Both the position numbers and the translations under genes were made by a program. From Epiperipatus broadwayi (lineage: Eukaryota > Onychophora > Udeonychophora > Euonychophora > Peripatidae), in contig JAQFVV010006255.1 in the NCBI GenBank assembly GCA_028023455.1, positions 496,001 through 560,000 of the forward strand: a stretch of DNA of 64,000 bases. Reading direction: 5' to 3'. The notes under the pieces are model-generated. The model did no database searches, was not told the origin of the DNA, and saw only the letters and a program-made list of their open reading frames with translations. Each line of letters opens with the position of its first letter. Within the stretch, counting starts at the first letter, position 1. Shown here piece by piece: positions 1-11,105 of this stretch.

Positions 1-1856
1 GGATGAGCCTACTATTATGAAACATCTAAATACATTACCCAGATAATAAAATAAGAATTGGGCTTCAGCCAATATACAATCAAATAATCATTTAAATTTG
101 TTGATATCATCAAAAGCAATTACCATTTCCAGTGAATGTAGAATGACCTCTTTTGATATTACAGAACTGTATGGATCAATATACAGAAAACAATCAATCA
201 AAGTTTTATTAAACTATTAATAATTAAGAAAATGCACACATACAAGAGAGATTTTTCTGGTGATTTCCTAATTTTGATAGACAATGATATTATGGTAACT
301 TACAGAGATTGTAAATATAAAATGAAAGAATTATGTCCAATGGGTTTATTCATCACTTTGACCTTTAAGGAAACCAACATACTCCTCCATATATTAGACA
401 TGTGTATAAACTATCCACAGTTATACTACATAGTCAATGTACTTATATGAACACACCACAAGACACCATTGCCTATGTTCAGTGAATTAAACACAAATTC
501 GTTTAAGTTGGATCATTGAAATGGAAAAAGACAATGAAATCCAATACCTTCACTTAAAGTTAAAATGAAACCACAATAATATACAATATAAAATGACTAT
601 TAAACCTCTCAACATTAGAAGATGCATTGACATGAAATTACTGATCCACAGGCTTAAACACTTTTTTATACTACAATAACTACATATGTCAATTTGAGAC
701 TGATAAAATCCAGAATTAGAAACCTTTTTTTGCTGATTTTATAAAATCTGGATACAATATAACACACATACACAAATGCATAGAATATTTCAAAAGAAAT
801 CTTCTAAAACAGCAAATATAAAAAATAATAAAAACTGAGTTGCTCTATCATATTTACCACACATGGGCAATAAAGTTTTAAAAATATGCTCTATCAAATT
901 TAATGTGAGTTTTAGAATGTCCATCAATGTAAATAAACATATTAATAACATGAAGGACAAAATACACAAACTGGACTGTCCTAATGTCAATTATGCTGTA
1001 TGATGCATCCAAAATGGCTGTCCATACACATACTATGGAGAGACAAAGACCAATGTAAAAATTAGAATAAAACAACACACTTTAATTGTATAAAAAATCT
1101 AAATCTAAATCTGATTCTACCAGTACATTGGTCTTTTAGAACCATGAACAAGAGCACTGACCTCATTTGATCCAAGTATTTTTAAAATATGACAGGGAAT
1201 ACAAAATTAAAGAGGCATGGTTTTTGGAAAAAATGAATATGTAATAAACCAAAGATTGAACAGTATTCAAATTAGCAAAAAATGGGTCTTCTCACAAAAT
1301 AATCAAAAATATGTTGCAGAAGCATTGAAAGAATATTTGGCTCTTATTCAATTATATATAGTCTGAGTTATTTGTTATTTATTTGTATAATATATGAGTG
1401 TTTATGTATATTTGCACACATAAGGAGATAAATTGGTAGATTGGTTGCTTAATTAAATTAATCATGAAATAAAAAAAATTAAATGGTATGTCAGGAAGTA
1501 TATAGATAACTCAGGAAGTATATAGGTGAGTCAATAAGTAATTTTGTATTAGTAATAGATTGATAGATGAATGTTGGATAGAAATATTGATGTTTAAAAA
1601 GAATGTCTTTTTAAAATGTTATTGGATCAAATAATATTTTTAAAAGTCTTGCCTTTCACAGCAACCATGAACAGATTGACAAATTATATATTATATAAAT
1701 GTAATGTGTATATAGATACATGTCATTCACTTTTTGTCACAAATGTTTGTCCATAAGTATGCACACATGTATTTAATTAAAAAAAAAAGATTTCACCTTA
1801 TTAACATTGTGCCTTATTGATTTTATAATCACTCAATGATGCTGTGTTGGGTACAG
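1..1856. other. AT-rich non-coding DNA, nothing recognised
   Basis: The first ~1.1 kb is slightly less AT-rich than what follows. It has short open frames on both strands, none with a recognisable domain. It could be intron or untranslated sequence of a gene outside the window, but I see no splice-bounded exon. The rest is simple A/T-rich sequence with poly-A runs. Confidence 0.4.
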
Positions 1857-2016
1857 AGAAAACTCTCAAACTCAAACAAAAGATAGAGACTTTATAAAAA
1901 TACAAATGGCCAGAGAAAACTCTCAAACCCAAACCTGAGATAGAGACTTTATAAGGATAAGAGCAGCCATCTTATCTTTATAAAATCTCTATCTTCTGTT
2001 TGGGTTTGAGAGTTTC
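1857..2016. repeat. Directly duplicated and inverted ~50-bp repeat (MITE-like)
   Basis: A unit reading AACTCTCAAACTCAAAC followed by AGATAGAGACTTTATAA occurs at 1860-1900 and again, slightly diverged, at 1918-1953. It then recurs in inverted orientation at about 1970-2015 (TATAAAATCTCTATCTTCTG and onward). The ends therefore form a hairpin around a short centre. The same family occurs at 28253-28496. No coding capacity. A small foldback or MITE-type element is the best description; superfamily unknown. Confidence 0.6.
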
Positions 2017-3146
2017 ATCAGTACTCAGTACAGTATCACTGAGCTATTATATAAATCAGTAAGATGCATATATTAAAAAAAAAAAATTATTTCTTGTTAA
2101 TTTCATATGATTTATGCATTTATGTGGTAAAAGAAATATTTACTTTTTGTGTTATTGTAAAAAAAAAAAAAAGAGATTGCTATTATTGAATAAAAACAAA
2201 CATTATAAAAATAGAATTTGGTAAAAAAAAAATTATTGAAAATAATATGATAATGATAAATATTATATTTCTAAAACCATATATACTATAAAATATTATG
2301 ATATAATCAGTTTTATTATATGTTTAGAAAAAGTGAATGAATTATACCAGGAGTGTCAGAGTGATGCCACAGTATGCATGTAGTTTATGGCCCATATATG
2401 GCTTGTGACTTGTATTTTTGTGACATACATTGACTTATATTATAAAATGTAATTGAAATATTTATTTTGTATGCACTTAAAATATCGTCACATTAATAAT
2501 ATAATTATACAAAAAGTAAATATTTTGCATTAATTCTAAGTAATACTAATAATAAAAGCAGAGCATTTAATCATACAATTATTTATTATATTCATGTATT
2601 TAGTACCAATATACTGATTATCATCTGCTTATATTTTTATTGTTTGAGATAGAATATATTTTGGCAAAAATGTAAGTAATTATAATTGTAATTTCATTTA
2701 AATAAATTTTATAGTTAATATTTTTTTATCACAAAAGTTGCTTTTAAAAGTCATCAAGGAAAAGAAAGATCAGTGCAGAGAATGATAAAATTCTAAGAAA
2801 GATGAAAATTGAATTACTTTTGTATACTTTCCCTCCGATTATTTATTTAATTATAGTTTCTCATTTCTTGGTTTAATTTTGTTGTTACTTTGATATTTCT
2901 TTAAATATTTTAAAAGCTAAAATTTGAATATAAATACATATTGTAATCTCTCCGTCGTGGGTTACATATGCAATACAATAAATATAAATATTAGCACTAA
3001 GAGAGGGTTAAAATTAAGTTTTTTTAATAGCTTAGCTAATATTAATATCTACAAAAAAGAGTTTGCCGTATATTTTAAAACTTTTAAACTATGCAATGCT
3101 AAAAATAATTAATTAAAAAGAAACCGGAAAGATATAATAATTTTAA
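2017..3146. other. AT-rich non-coding DNA, nothing recognised
   Basis: Simple A/T-rich sequence with long A runs. A 62-codon open frame (2924-3112, +) has AT-driven composition and no recognisable motif; I regard it as chance. Confidence 0.4.
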
Positions 3147-3335
3147 AAACAGTGAGGATTGCCAATTCCTCTACAAGCTTTATGAACCTACCCTGACACC
3201 TCTCTGAGGAGTGCCAAAGCACGAAACCATGGTCAGGGGTTTGGGGAGGGGTTCCTGACAGAGATATTTTAAGTGCTGGCTCTGGCTAAGCATTTATCAT
3301 AAAGCTTGTAGAGGAATTGGCAATCCTCACTGTTT
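3147..3335. mobile_element. 189-bp inverted-repeat element enclosing a hammerhead ribozyme
   Basis: The ends at 3147-3185 and 3297-3335 are perfect 39-bp inverted repeats (outer end AAACAGTGAGGATTGCC). The ~110-bp interior is clearly more GC-rich than its surroundings and contains the hammerhead consensus at 3199-3239. There is no open frame. I could not find a clean target-site duplication, so the class is open: a MITE, or an inverted duplication of a ribozyme-bearing retroelement fragment. Related, more decayed sequence occurs near 18.7, 21.6, 44.0, 55.2 and 61.1-61.5 kb. Confidence 0.75.
3199..3239 (+). ncRNA. Hammerhead ribozyme motif, type I topology with minimal stem III
   Basis: All core positions of the hammerhead self-cleaving RNA are present in order. 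Stem I 5' strand is CCUCU (3199-3203), and the core CUGAGGA follows at 3204-3210 (position 7 of the core is variable). Stem II is GUGC-CAAA-GCAC (3211-3222) with the canonical closing G-C pair. GAAA is at 3223-3226. Stem III is a minimal three-pair ACC/GGU helix with a two-base loop (3226-3233). The cleavage-site C is at 3234, and stem I 3' strand AGGGG (3235-3239) pairs fully with CCUCU, one pair being G-U. Hammerheads with very short stem III are known from Penelope-like elements and small retrozymes, where cleavage as a dimer has been reported. Activity here is inferred, not shown. Confidence 0.8.
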
Positions 3336-6300
3336 ATAACTTACAAGCTTAAGAGATAGGGTCATGTGATCTATGAAATGATCTATGACTTTTATTTTGA
3401 CTATATAATAATTTTAATTTTTGATAAAAATACTGTTTTTCGCTTTTTCCTAACAGAAAAGAATTAATTTTAAAAAATAAAATCTAAACGAAATAAAAAT
3501 TGTTTTCTTTTGATATTTAGATAAAAATTTTAGTTTAATTTTAAAGATAAACTGAGAGATTAATAAAATAAATTGAAACAAATTGAAAATCACTAGTCTT
3601 AGTATCAGTTTTAAAATATATTTTGTCTTGTTCTTTTATAAAATAAATAATGATATTTTACATAATATATATGATCAAGATAAACCATTGTGCTTTGATT
3701 CGAAAATAATTATTTTTGAAAATTTTTTAATGTTAAGTATTTAAAATGTGATGGTAGATAATACACAGACAATGAGAGAATTAGATATAAAAGATTTCTT
3801 TTTGTTTTAATTTATTCCTTTTGAATTTTGGCCTTATTTGTCAACTAAAAAAACCATTTCTATTATCCTCCTAGTTAACATAAGGATGATTTCCAGTCAA
3901 CTATATTCATGTAACTGTACAATGGTTGAATAGAGGTCTCATAGGAGCATTTGCTCTATATTTCTGAGGGTAGTTTAGGGTATACAATAAGATACTCAAA
4001 GAGATGTTAAAATAAATGCCTAATTAATTTTACCATTGTTGGGATTGTTTGTCATCACTATATTTTAATTGTCTATAATTTCTGATGAAAAATTAGCATA
4101 AAAAAAATCAACCATGGACAGAAAGAAAGTATATCAACAAAGAGAAAGAACCTATCCTATAAAACATCTACCTGATATTATCAATCATTAACCCTATCAT
4201 TCTATTCAGGCATCAGACCCATGCCTGAGAAATCTAAAAATTCAATTTGTGTTTATGGCCACCTATAGAGAGACTTTGTTAACTTCTGTCCTCTCACCTT
4301 TAAAATTCACATATATTATTTTTTTCTAATATTTTAATTTCGAAAAATTTCTATAGATGTCATGATATTTGAAAATTCAGGAATTTCAAAGTTTGCAAAA
4401 CTCTACAGTGATGGGTGTTCATTGTATTCTTAGATTCTCGATCTTTCTGATTATTACTTTGGGAAAATATTAGGAATGATTAAAAACTTGACATTTTGGA
4501 AAGTTTATGATTATTTTTTCACAATAATTAATTGTATGTTAATTTTTAAAAATCAAAAATATATATTACATCTTTATTTGCTGCAGAAATGTTCTATTTT
4601 TAAATATAAAAAATTACTGAGTAAATTATCATAAAAAAATTTTTGACAGGAAGTACATCTGTCTAGAAAATGTCATCATTAACGGTCTTTAAGAAATGAT
4701 AGCAATATCATAAAAATTGTTAAAAAAATTTAAACTTTTAAAACATAAGTTCATAGATTTATTAGATATTAATAATTATTCCTTCATATTTTAAATACAA
4801 ATGTCAAGCAAATAAGATTTTGTTCCTTTTTCAAATTTATTCTGCTTCACCTGACAGTTGAATGATGAAATGGTGCTTTGTTTTGATTAAAATATAAATT
4901 TTAAAATCATCCCAAAAGTCAACTGCGATTTTTTTAGAATTCATTTAATTTCCAAACAAAAATGTCTATCAAATGAGATCAAATTTATAATATTCTGATA
5001 AATAATAATGGTTTAATATTAAATGAAAGCTTAAAGCAAATGAGAACAAAGACAACTGTCAGAGTACATGGGGTTAAGTAAGCTGAAAATATGTAAAATC
5101 ATGACAGTGAAGTTACATCAGCAAGTGAGACCACTTAAACATTAAATTGAAATATTAAACATTCTAAATGCTAGGGAAAAAAACTACATAAATGTTGAGA
5201 TAAACAAAATTTGATAAGGTTATTTCAATTGACTCATATTTGAATAATTATTAACTTTGCTAATAGTCAGCAAAATTGATTTAAATTTATAAATAGACTT
5301 TTTTAAAATTTTAATTTTAGTCTATGTATTATAAGATTTATTAATCACATATTATTAATCCAGGAGCCATGAAATTAGTCGAGTTAATGGGGATTTAAAA
5401 ATGAAGTAAAATGAATTATGCCATAATATGCTTGATTGATTTTTCCTGATCCACATTAAAATATTTGTTATTGATTATATACATTTGTAAATGTAAGGAG
5501 CTGGAGAAGGTTAATTTGTTTTATTAAGTTTTTTTGTTATTAATAATCAATTGTTATTGTTAAAAAGTCTTATTTCTCATTAATTTTTCATCCCTCAGCC
5601 AAATATTTGGTGTATATTTAAAATTTAGAATACATTATGATTATAGCTACTCTGGGGGTTGTTTTGAGATTAGTGCTTGATGTGAGCTTTAGTCTGATCA
5701 TAGTCACCCTATCTTATACATAATCACCCACTGGATATCAAACGGATAAATAGTCATTCCTTAGAGTCATCAAGGCAGAATGTAATTACTAGAGGGCATA
5801 GAGCAAATTGTCTTTTTGTTTTAATTTTGTTACTAATTTGATATTTCTTTAAATAAATATTTTTAAAAAATTGTTAAATTTGAAAAATATTTAAAATATA
5901 TGATGCAGCTCACATGAATTTTATTTATTAGAAAAACAACCCATAGCTGAAATAATATTTGCTATTCCTGAACTAAAACAAATTAGAGTGAAGCACGCTT
6001 GCTTTCACATTCATAATAGAAAAGGTGATGTTAAAGATATATAAAAATTAAAAGATTTTGATATAAGTAAAGTTGTGTTCTGACAGATTAATTTAGTTTT
6101 CTGGAGGGAAGGAGTGTATTAAACATATCCACCTGAAAACATTTAAAAAAAGAAACTGTAGCAAATATATTGGATTATAGAAATAAAAAATGCATATAAT
6201 TTATTTAAAATAGAACAACTTTAATACTGTAGCAGATCAAATTATTTATAGAAAGTACCAGGTGTTCAACTTTCACTAACCAATTTCACAAATATTTGTT

Positions 6301-8218
6301 GAGTGTTTATGTAAAAATTTCTCACATTAAATAAAATTCTATTTGATAAAACATGATACAGATTAACTAAGAATGAATTTTAATCAATTTTTTTCTTAAT
6401 TTATTCTTAACAATTCATTAATATTTTTAACATATTATATAATATTTCTGTAGAGGAAGTTAAATGATTGTCTTTAATGAGGCAAATATAACATTTTCAT
6501 TTCTTTTTTAATATTTTATGTGCTGGTATTTTTTTTTTTTAAAGTTAATTATAATATAAATAATAAAATTATAATTTGTGAAGTTATTTAATCTTTATTT
6601 AATCATAAAGTAACATTATGTGACATTTAAGAAGTTAAAAATGTTTTGATTATTTATATTTTGCTATCACAATTATATATAGTGCGGTATTATTAAAAAA
6701 TTATGGTATGGAGTTAATTTGTTTCGTATTTTCTGTTTATTTTTGTATAAATATATTTAGATAACAAAAATTAAACTTTCAACAAATATTTAATTTTAAA
6801 AAGTTATTAAGCAAAATTTAAAACAAATTAATTATACTTGTAAGAGTAAAGAAATGGGGAAAAAATTCAATATCACTGAAAATAAAATACAAACCGATTT
6901 AGATATTTAAATTATAAGCCCATTTGTGTATATTGTAAAATATATTTAAATTATAATTAAAATAAAATTAAATTTACTTTGTACTAAAATTAGTATCAAT
7001 TAAATAGAAGCAATGAACTTATTAATAAATCTCAATTGAATTAGATTAATGTTGTATTGTTATTAAAGTGTATATTTTGTGTGTCTGTTTTTTTTTTATA
7101 TTAATTTTATAAGAAGTATTAACATGATGAGTTTCTTTGTAAGACTTTGTATGAATATTCTGAAATTATACTGATGGTTCTGAGTCAGTCATTACTACAA
7201 TTTAACCTTGTATGACTATATTTTTTTCTCTCACTCATACACTGAAAATCATATCACTTCAACATCTATTTATGCAAAAATAAAAAATAATAAAAAGTTG
7301 TTTATTTTATTAGTATCTCCGGAATGTGAAAGTATTATAACAAAGTCTATATTTTAATAATTATTTTAATAACCTAATATAATTTTAATGCATTATAACA
7401 ATTCTCAGAAAAATAACATTTAAAAAATCCATTATTTATTTATTTGAATGCTAATGGCTCTCTGATTCATCACATGTTCATTTTATGTAATCAATTGGAA
7501 TTCTTCAACTTTTCTCATTTTTATTCAATTCTTTCTTCATGAAACATTTCAACAATATCTGCATTTAATCCACGAGTATAAAATACTGATGCATTTTTTA
7601 AATGTTTTTGCCTTTCTATACATCCTTAAATGTTATATCATTCTCATTTTTAAGTTAATTTTATTTCTATATATATTTAAAATCATGTGTCCTAAAGTCC
7701 ACATTATTTTTTCTGCACATATTATTCTAAGTTTAATTCCAGTAGTCAGTAGGTATGGTAATAACATCTGTTTCTTACCATTCCAAACTTTTCATTCTTG
7801 TACACATTATTTATTTTAAAACAATATATATTATCTTTTATAACTTTCCATACTTAGGCAATAAGGAAAAGAAATAACCATAGCATCCATCAAATGTCCT
7901 GAAGTCATATTCTAATATTCAAAAAGATTTTATTTGTATTTAGCATTTTCAACTGATTTGAAAAGCTTTTCATGAAAATTATTTTAAATTCTAAAAATAA
8001 ATAAAATAAAATATTTTCTTTTAAATAAATCCTATTACTTTACAAGCAAATAAAAATATATTTTGAAATAATATATTCCTTTTCCATTTCTCTTCTACAT
8101 TAAACTAATACAGTACAACCATATATTATTATTTTAAACAATAGAAAATCTATTTAAAAACAACCCAAAGTTTAAAATGTTAATAAAGAAATCAAACAAA
8201 TATCCATGCATATTGTTT
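3336..8218. other. AT-rich non-coding DNA
   Basis: Nearly 5 kb of A/T-rich sequence with homopolymer runs and no gene, RNA gene or clear transposon. A 76-codon open frame (7589-7819, +) is phenylalanine/isoleucine-rich, as expected of chance frames in AT-rich DNA. A short TCATGTGATCT motif at about 3362 resembles outer segments of the repeat family seen at 61.5 kb. Confidence 0.4.
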
Positions 8219-8590
8219 TCCTGAAGGTTTGTGATGATGGTATTCTAATTGTATTTTATACTGGACTATTTCCATCAACTAATATGTGTATTGATTGTCT
8301 TTAGAAAAATCTAATTTTATTCAAATATTCCAAATACATTCAACTGTTTGTAATAGCACATCAAACAGATTACTATATGCACAACATTTTGAGAGGTATT
8401 ATTCTCCCTTCTTCTTCAGATGTTGCTGGCCTGACCAGTGATGGTACTAGCGTGGTATTCAAACCTGGGTCCTTAGATTCTTGATTATTAAATTTTAAGG
8501 TAATGCTCTAACCAACTGAGCCATCCTTTTCTAAAGACATTCAATACACATATTAGATGATGGAAATAGTCCAATATAAAAATACATCCA
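8219..8590. repeat. Foldback repeat enclosing a tRNA-derived SINE-like segment
   Basis: Sequence at about 8255-8310 reappears inverted at 8527-8580 (both arms contain GGACTATTTCCATCA), making a palindrome. Its interior, read on the minus strand, holds the SINE head described separately. The left outer flank (GAAGGTTTGTGATGATGGTA) is shared with the outer right end of the palindrome at 51.7-52.3 kb, so both belong to one dispersed family. No protein coding. This is a compound repeat rather than an ordinary SINE insertion. Confidence 0.65.
8452..8525 (-). repeat. tRNA-derived SINE head with A and B boxes
   Basis: On the minus strand an A-box-like TGGCTCAGTTGG (8512-8523) is followed about 50 bases later by a B-box-like GGTTTGAATACC (8454-8465). 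This spacing and order is that of an internal RNA polymerase III promoter in a tRNA. The segment starts GGATGGCTCAGTTGGTTAGA, like a real tRNA D arm, but I cannot fold a clean anticodon arm. It is therefore a tRNA-derived SINE rather than a functional tRNA gene. Sister copies lie at 51.9-52.1 kb. Confidence 0.65.
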
Positions 8591-9870
8591 TGCATATCTC
8601 CTTTTGTTATTACTATTTCACTATAACTAATTCATTATTGCCAGTGTAAATCTTTAAATCCTATTTTAAAATATGTTTTGTTAACTTATGACTAATTTTT
8701 ATATAAACGTTATATCATTCAGATATATGTTTATAATATAATTAAAATAAATAAAAATGTATTTAACAAGATAAATACTGATATAGGTTTTTATTCATTA
8801 AGGAAAAAAAATATTGCTACAATATAATTTTTAAAACAAAATTATCCACAATGTACTTATCTAATTCATTATACTTCTAATGAACCTTTTCAGAAAACTA
8901 TATATATATTGTAAAGGTAAGAATTTCTATCAACCTATTAACTTCTAATTAAGTTAAACAAAATTTTAATCAACTTATTTGAATATATGTCATTCGTCTG
9001 TACAATATCCTCTTCCTTATATAATTTTTTTAAATTTATTTTTGGTCATTTCTTAACCAAAATTGAATATTATCTATGATATAAAACAAATTCTCCAAAA
9101 TAGATAAATAATTATTGCTTCAATATTTTTGTTTACCAAAATAAATTAATCTCTAACCATATAAGTTTTTTAAACTTAAAATATTAAATGCTTACCAAAT
9201 TCAACTACATCTACTTACTACACAGCCACAATCACATAAATTTAGATCTATCCATAAATGAAATAATAGTATAGTGAATTATTATTTACATATAAAATTC
9301 CTTTAATAAGATAAAACACAAAATAAAATAGGTTAGTTGGTTCGTAATAAAATCATGGGTACTGGACATTGGAATTATAAGCACTTTTTATTTCTAAGAA
9401 TATTTTAATTATAGAAATCATTTCTCTAAATAGACTAATTATCAATAAAATGAGAATTATATAAAGATCATACCTATTTAAAATTTTAGATTTTATCCTA
9501 ACCAATAATTTATAAAATAAATCCTTCATCATATTATATTGGCCATATAATGTTTGAACAGTATGTTCTGTTTCTTTATTCTGAATAAATATAGCATCTA
9601 ATAAAATTATAAAAAATTACAGTCAGATGTCACATGTTATTAATACAATTATTACTAAAAATATATACTTTTATTATTGAATTCATGATAGTTTATATCT
9701 TTCATTGTAGCCTTGTCTCAGTAATTATATACACACATTATCATTAAAATCTATAAAATTAAAAATGTGTGCATCCCTGTAAAAAGCTATAGTTTGTAAT
9801 ATATTATAACTAAATACTAAACAAATAGAATTGTCTTTAACGTCATTATCTACAGAATGATATGAGCTGA
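8591..9870. other. AT-rich non-coding DNA, nothing recognised
   Basis: A/T-rich sequence without open frames of note. A CAGTCAGATGTCACATG motif at about 9620 is shared with 18.6 kb and, inverted, with 61.5 kb, suggesting a relic of that repeat family. Confidence 0.35.
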
Positions 9871-9879
9871 ATTTCTTCA

Positions 9880-11105
9880 TCAGATTTTATTCCTCTGGTA
9901 CTTTCCATTGATATTTTTAAATATAAAAATGTTTTTTAGCTGTAATAAATTTATAAGGCCTTAAAATATCAGAGTATAAATCATACAAAGTTATTTTCTC
10001 ATTATTATTATTCACTTTGTTAAATTTATAAAATATTTCTTTTTGGAAATTAATTCCATGCATTGCTGCATCTTTTCCATAGCTTATGAATATTTTTAAA
10101 AAATCATTTCTTAAAATTAACTCAGGAATAGCTGATTTATGTGGGTTTGAACATTGAATATCTTTATATATTTTATTAATAGATTAATTTGTCTTCATCT
10201 ACTTTGCTATTTCTAATACATCTAACAGACTGATAGTGTTGTTAAAGAAATATAATTTTTGTCACAAACATGGTGTTTCTTCATTGCATATCATAAAATA
10301 AAGTAATGGATTAAGATTATAATACCATCTCACTAAATTCAAATTAAATCTTATATTTTAACTATTAAAGTATACTGTATTTACACACACTTCATGATGT
10401 TCTAGTTTACATATTGTCTCCAAATATTTAGTCCTACTAAAATTATCTCTAGCCTACATTCACAATCAAAATACCTATAGTCACAACTATGTACTTCATG
10501 ATTGGCAAAACATTTAGATTTCAAACATTTCATCTCCAGAAATAAATCTTAATATTTATCATTCAACTTCTCCACATATCTTCATCAGTTTCAATAAATT
10601 TTCTGCTAAGTTCAATAATTTTTTCCTCAATTTCATCATATTTGGTATAATTTGCTGATATTTCAACTCTGACAATTTAGCCTTTTAATTCCCTAGATTC
10701 TACTATTTTAATAATATCTTCATTTTATTTATGGCTAGCTATTTCCATTTTTTGTGTGAATTCTATGCAAAAACTTTGGAAACAACATTCCATTTCATTT
10801 TTAAAATTTTTGAATTCATCTTGTAGAGCTTGGTCATCTATTAATATTTGCTTTTGAAATATCAAAATTTTATTCATAATTTCTTAAGGTCAGCTGTAAT
10901 TTTTTAAACACTGTTTTAGACTTAGTTTGTGAGTTTTTAAATTTTTTGAATTCAGCTTTAGATATAACTTGTGATTTATTAAACTCATGACTAATTCAGC
11001 CTTAGACTTAGCTTGTGATTCATTACCTTTCTCCATTTTACCAAATTTAGCTTTGAATATAGCTTAGATATTTTCAAACCTAGTATCAGCCATCATACTA
11101 ATTAA
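9880..11105 (-). pseudogene. Broken coding relic on the minus strand, coiled-coil-like start, family unknown
   Basis: Reading the minus strand from an ATG at about 11094, protein-like sequence continues with stops and frame changes for ~1.2 kb. It starts MADTRFEN, then runs through lysine/glutamate-rich segments with a repeated SQxKSK pattern that would favour a coiled coil (about 11090-10560). A Cys/His-rich patch follows (about 10530-10400, including NHEVHSCDY). Near the 3' side there is an uninterrupted stretch of about 80 codons (about 10170-9930) containing SAIPELILRNDF and SYGKDAAMHGINF. Codon use is less AT-dictated than in chance frames. I do not recognise the family. It could be the ORF of a retroelement or a dead host gene copy. 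The breaks imply it is not functional. Confidence 0.4.
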
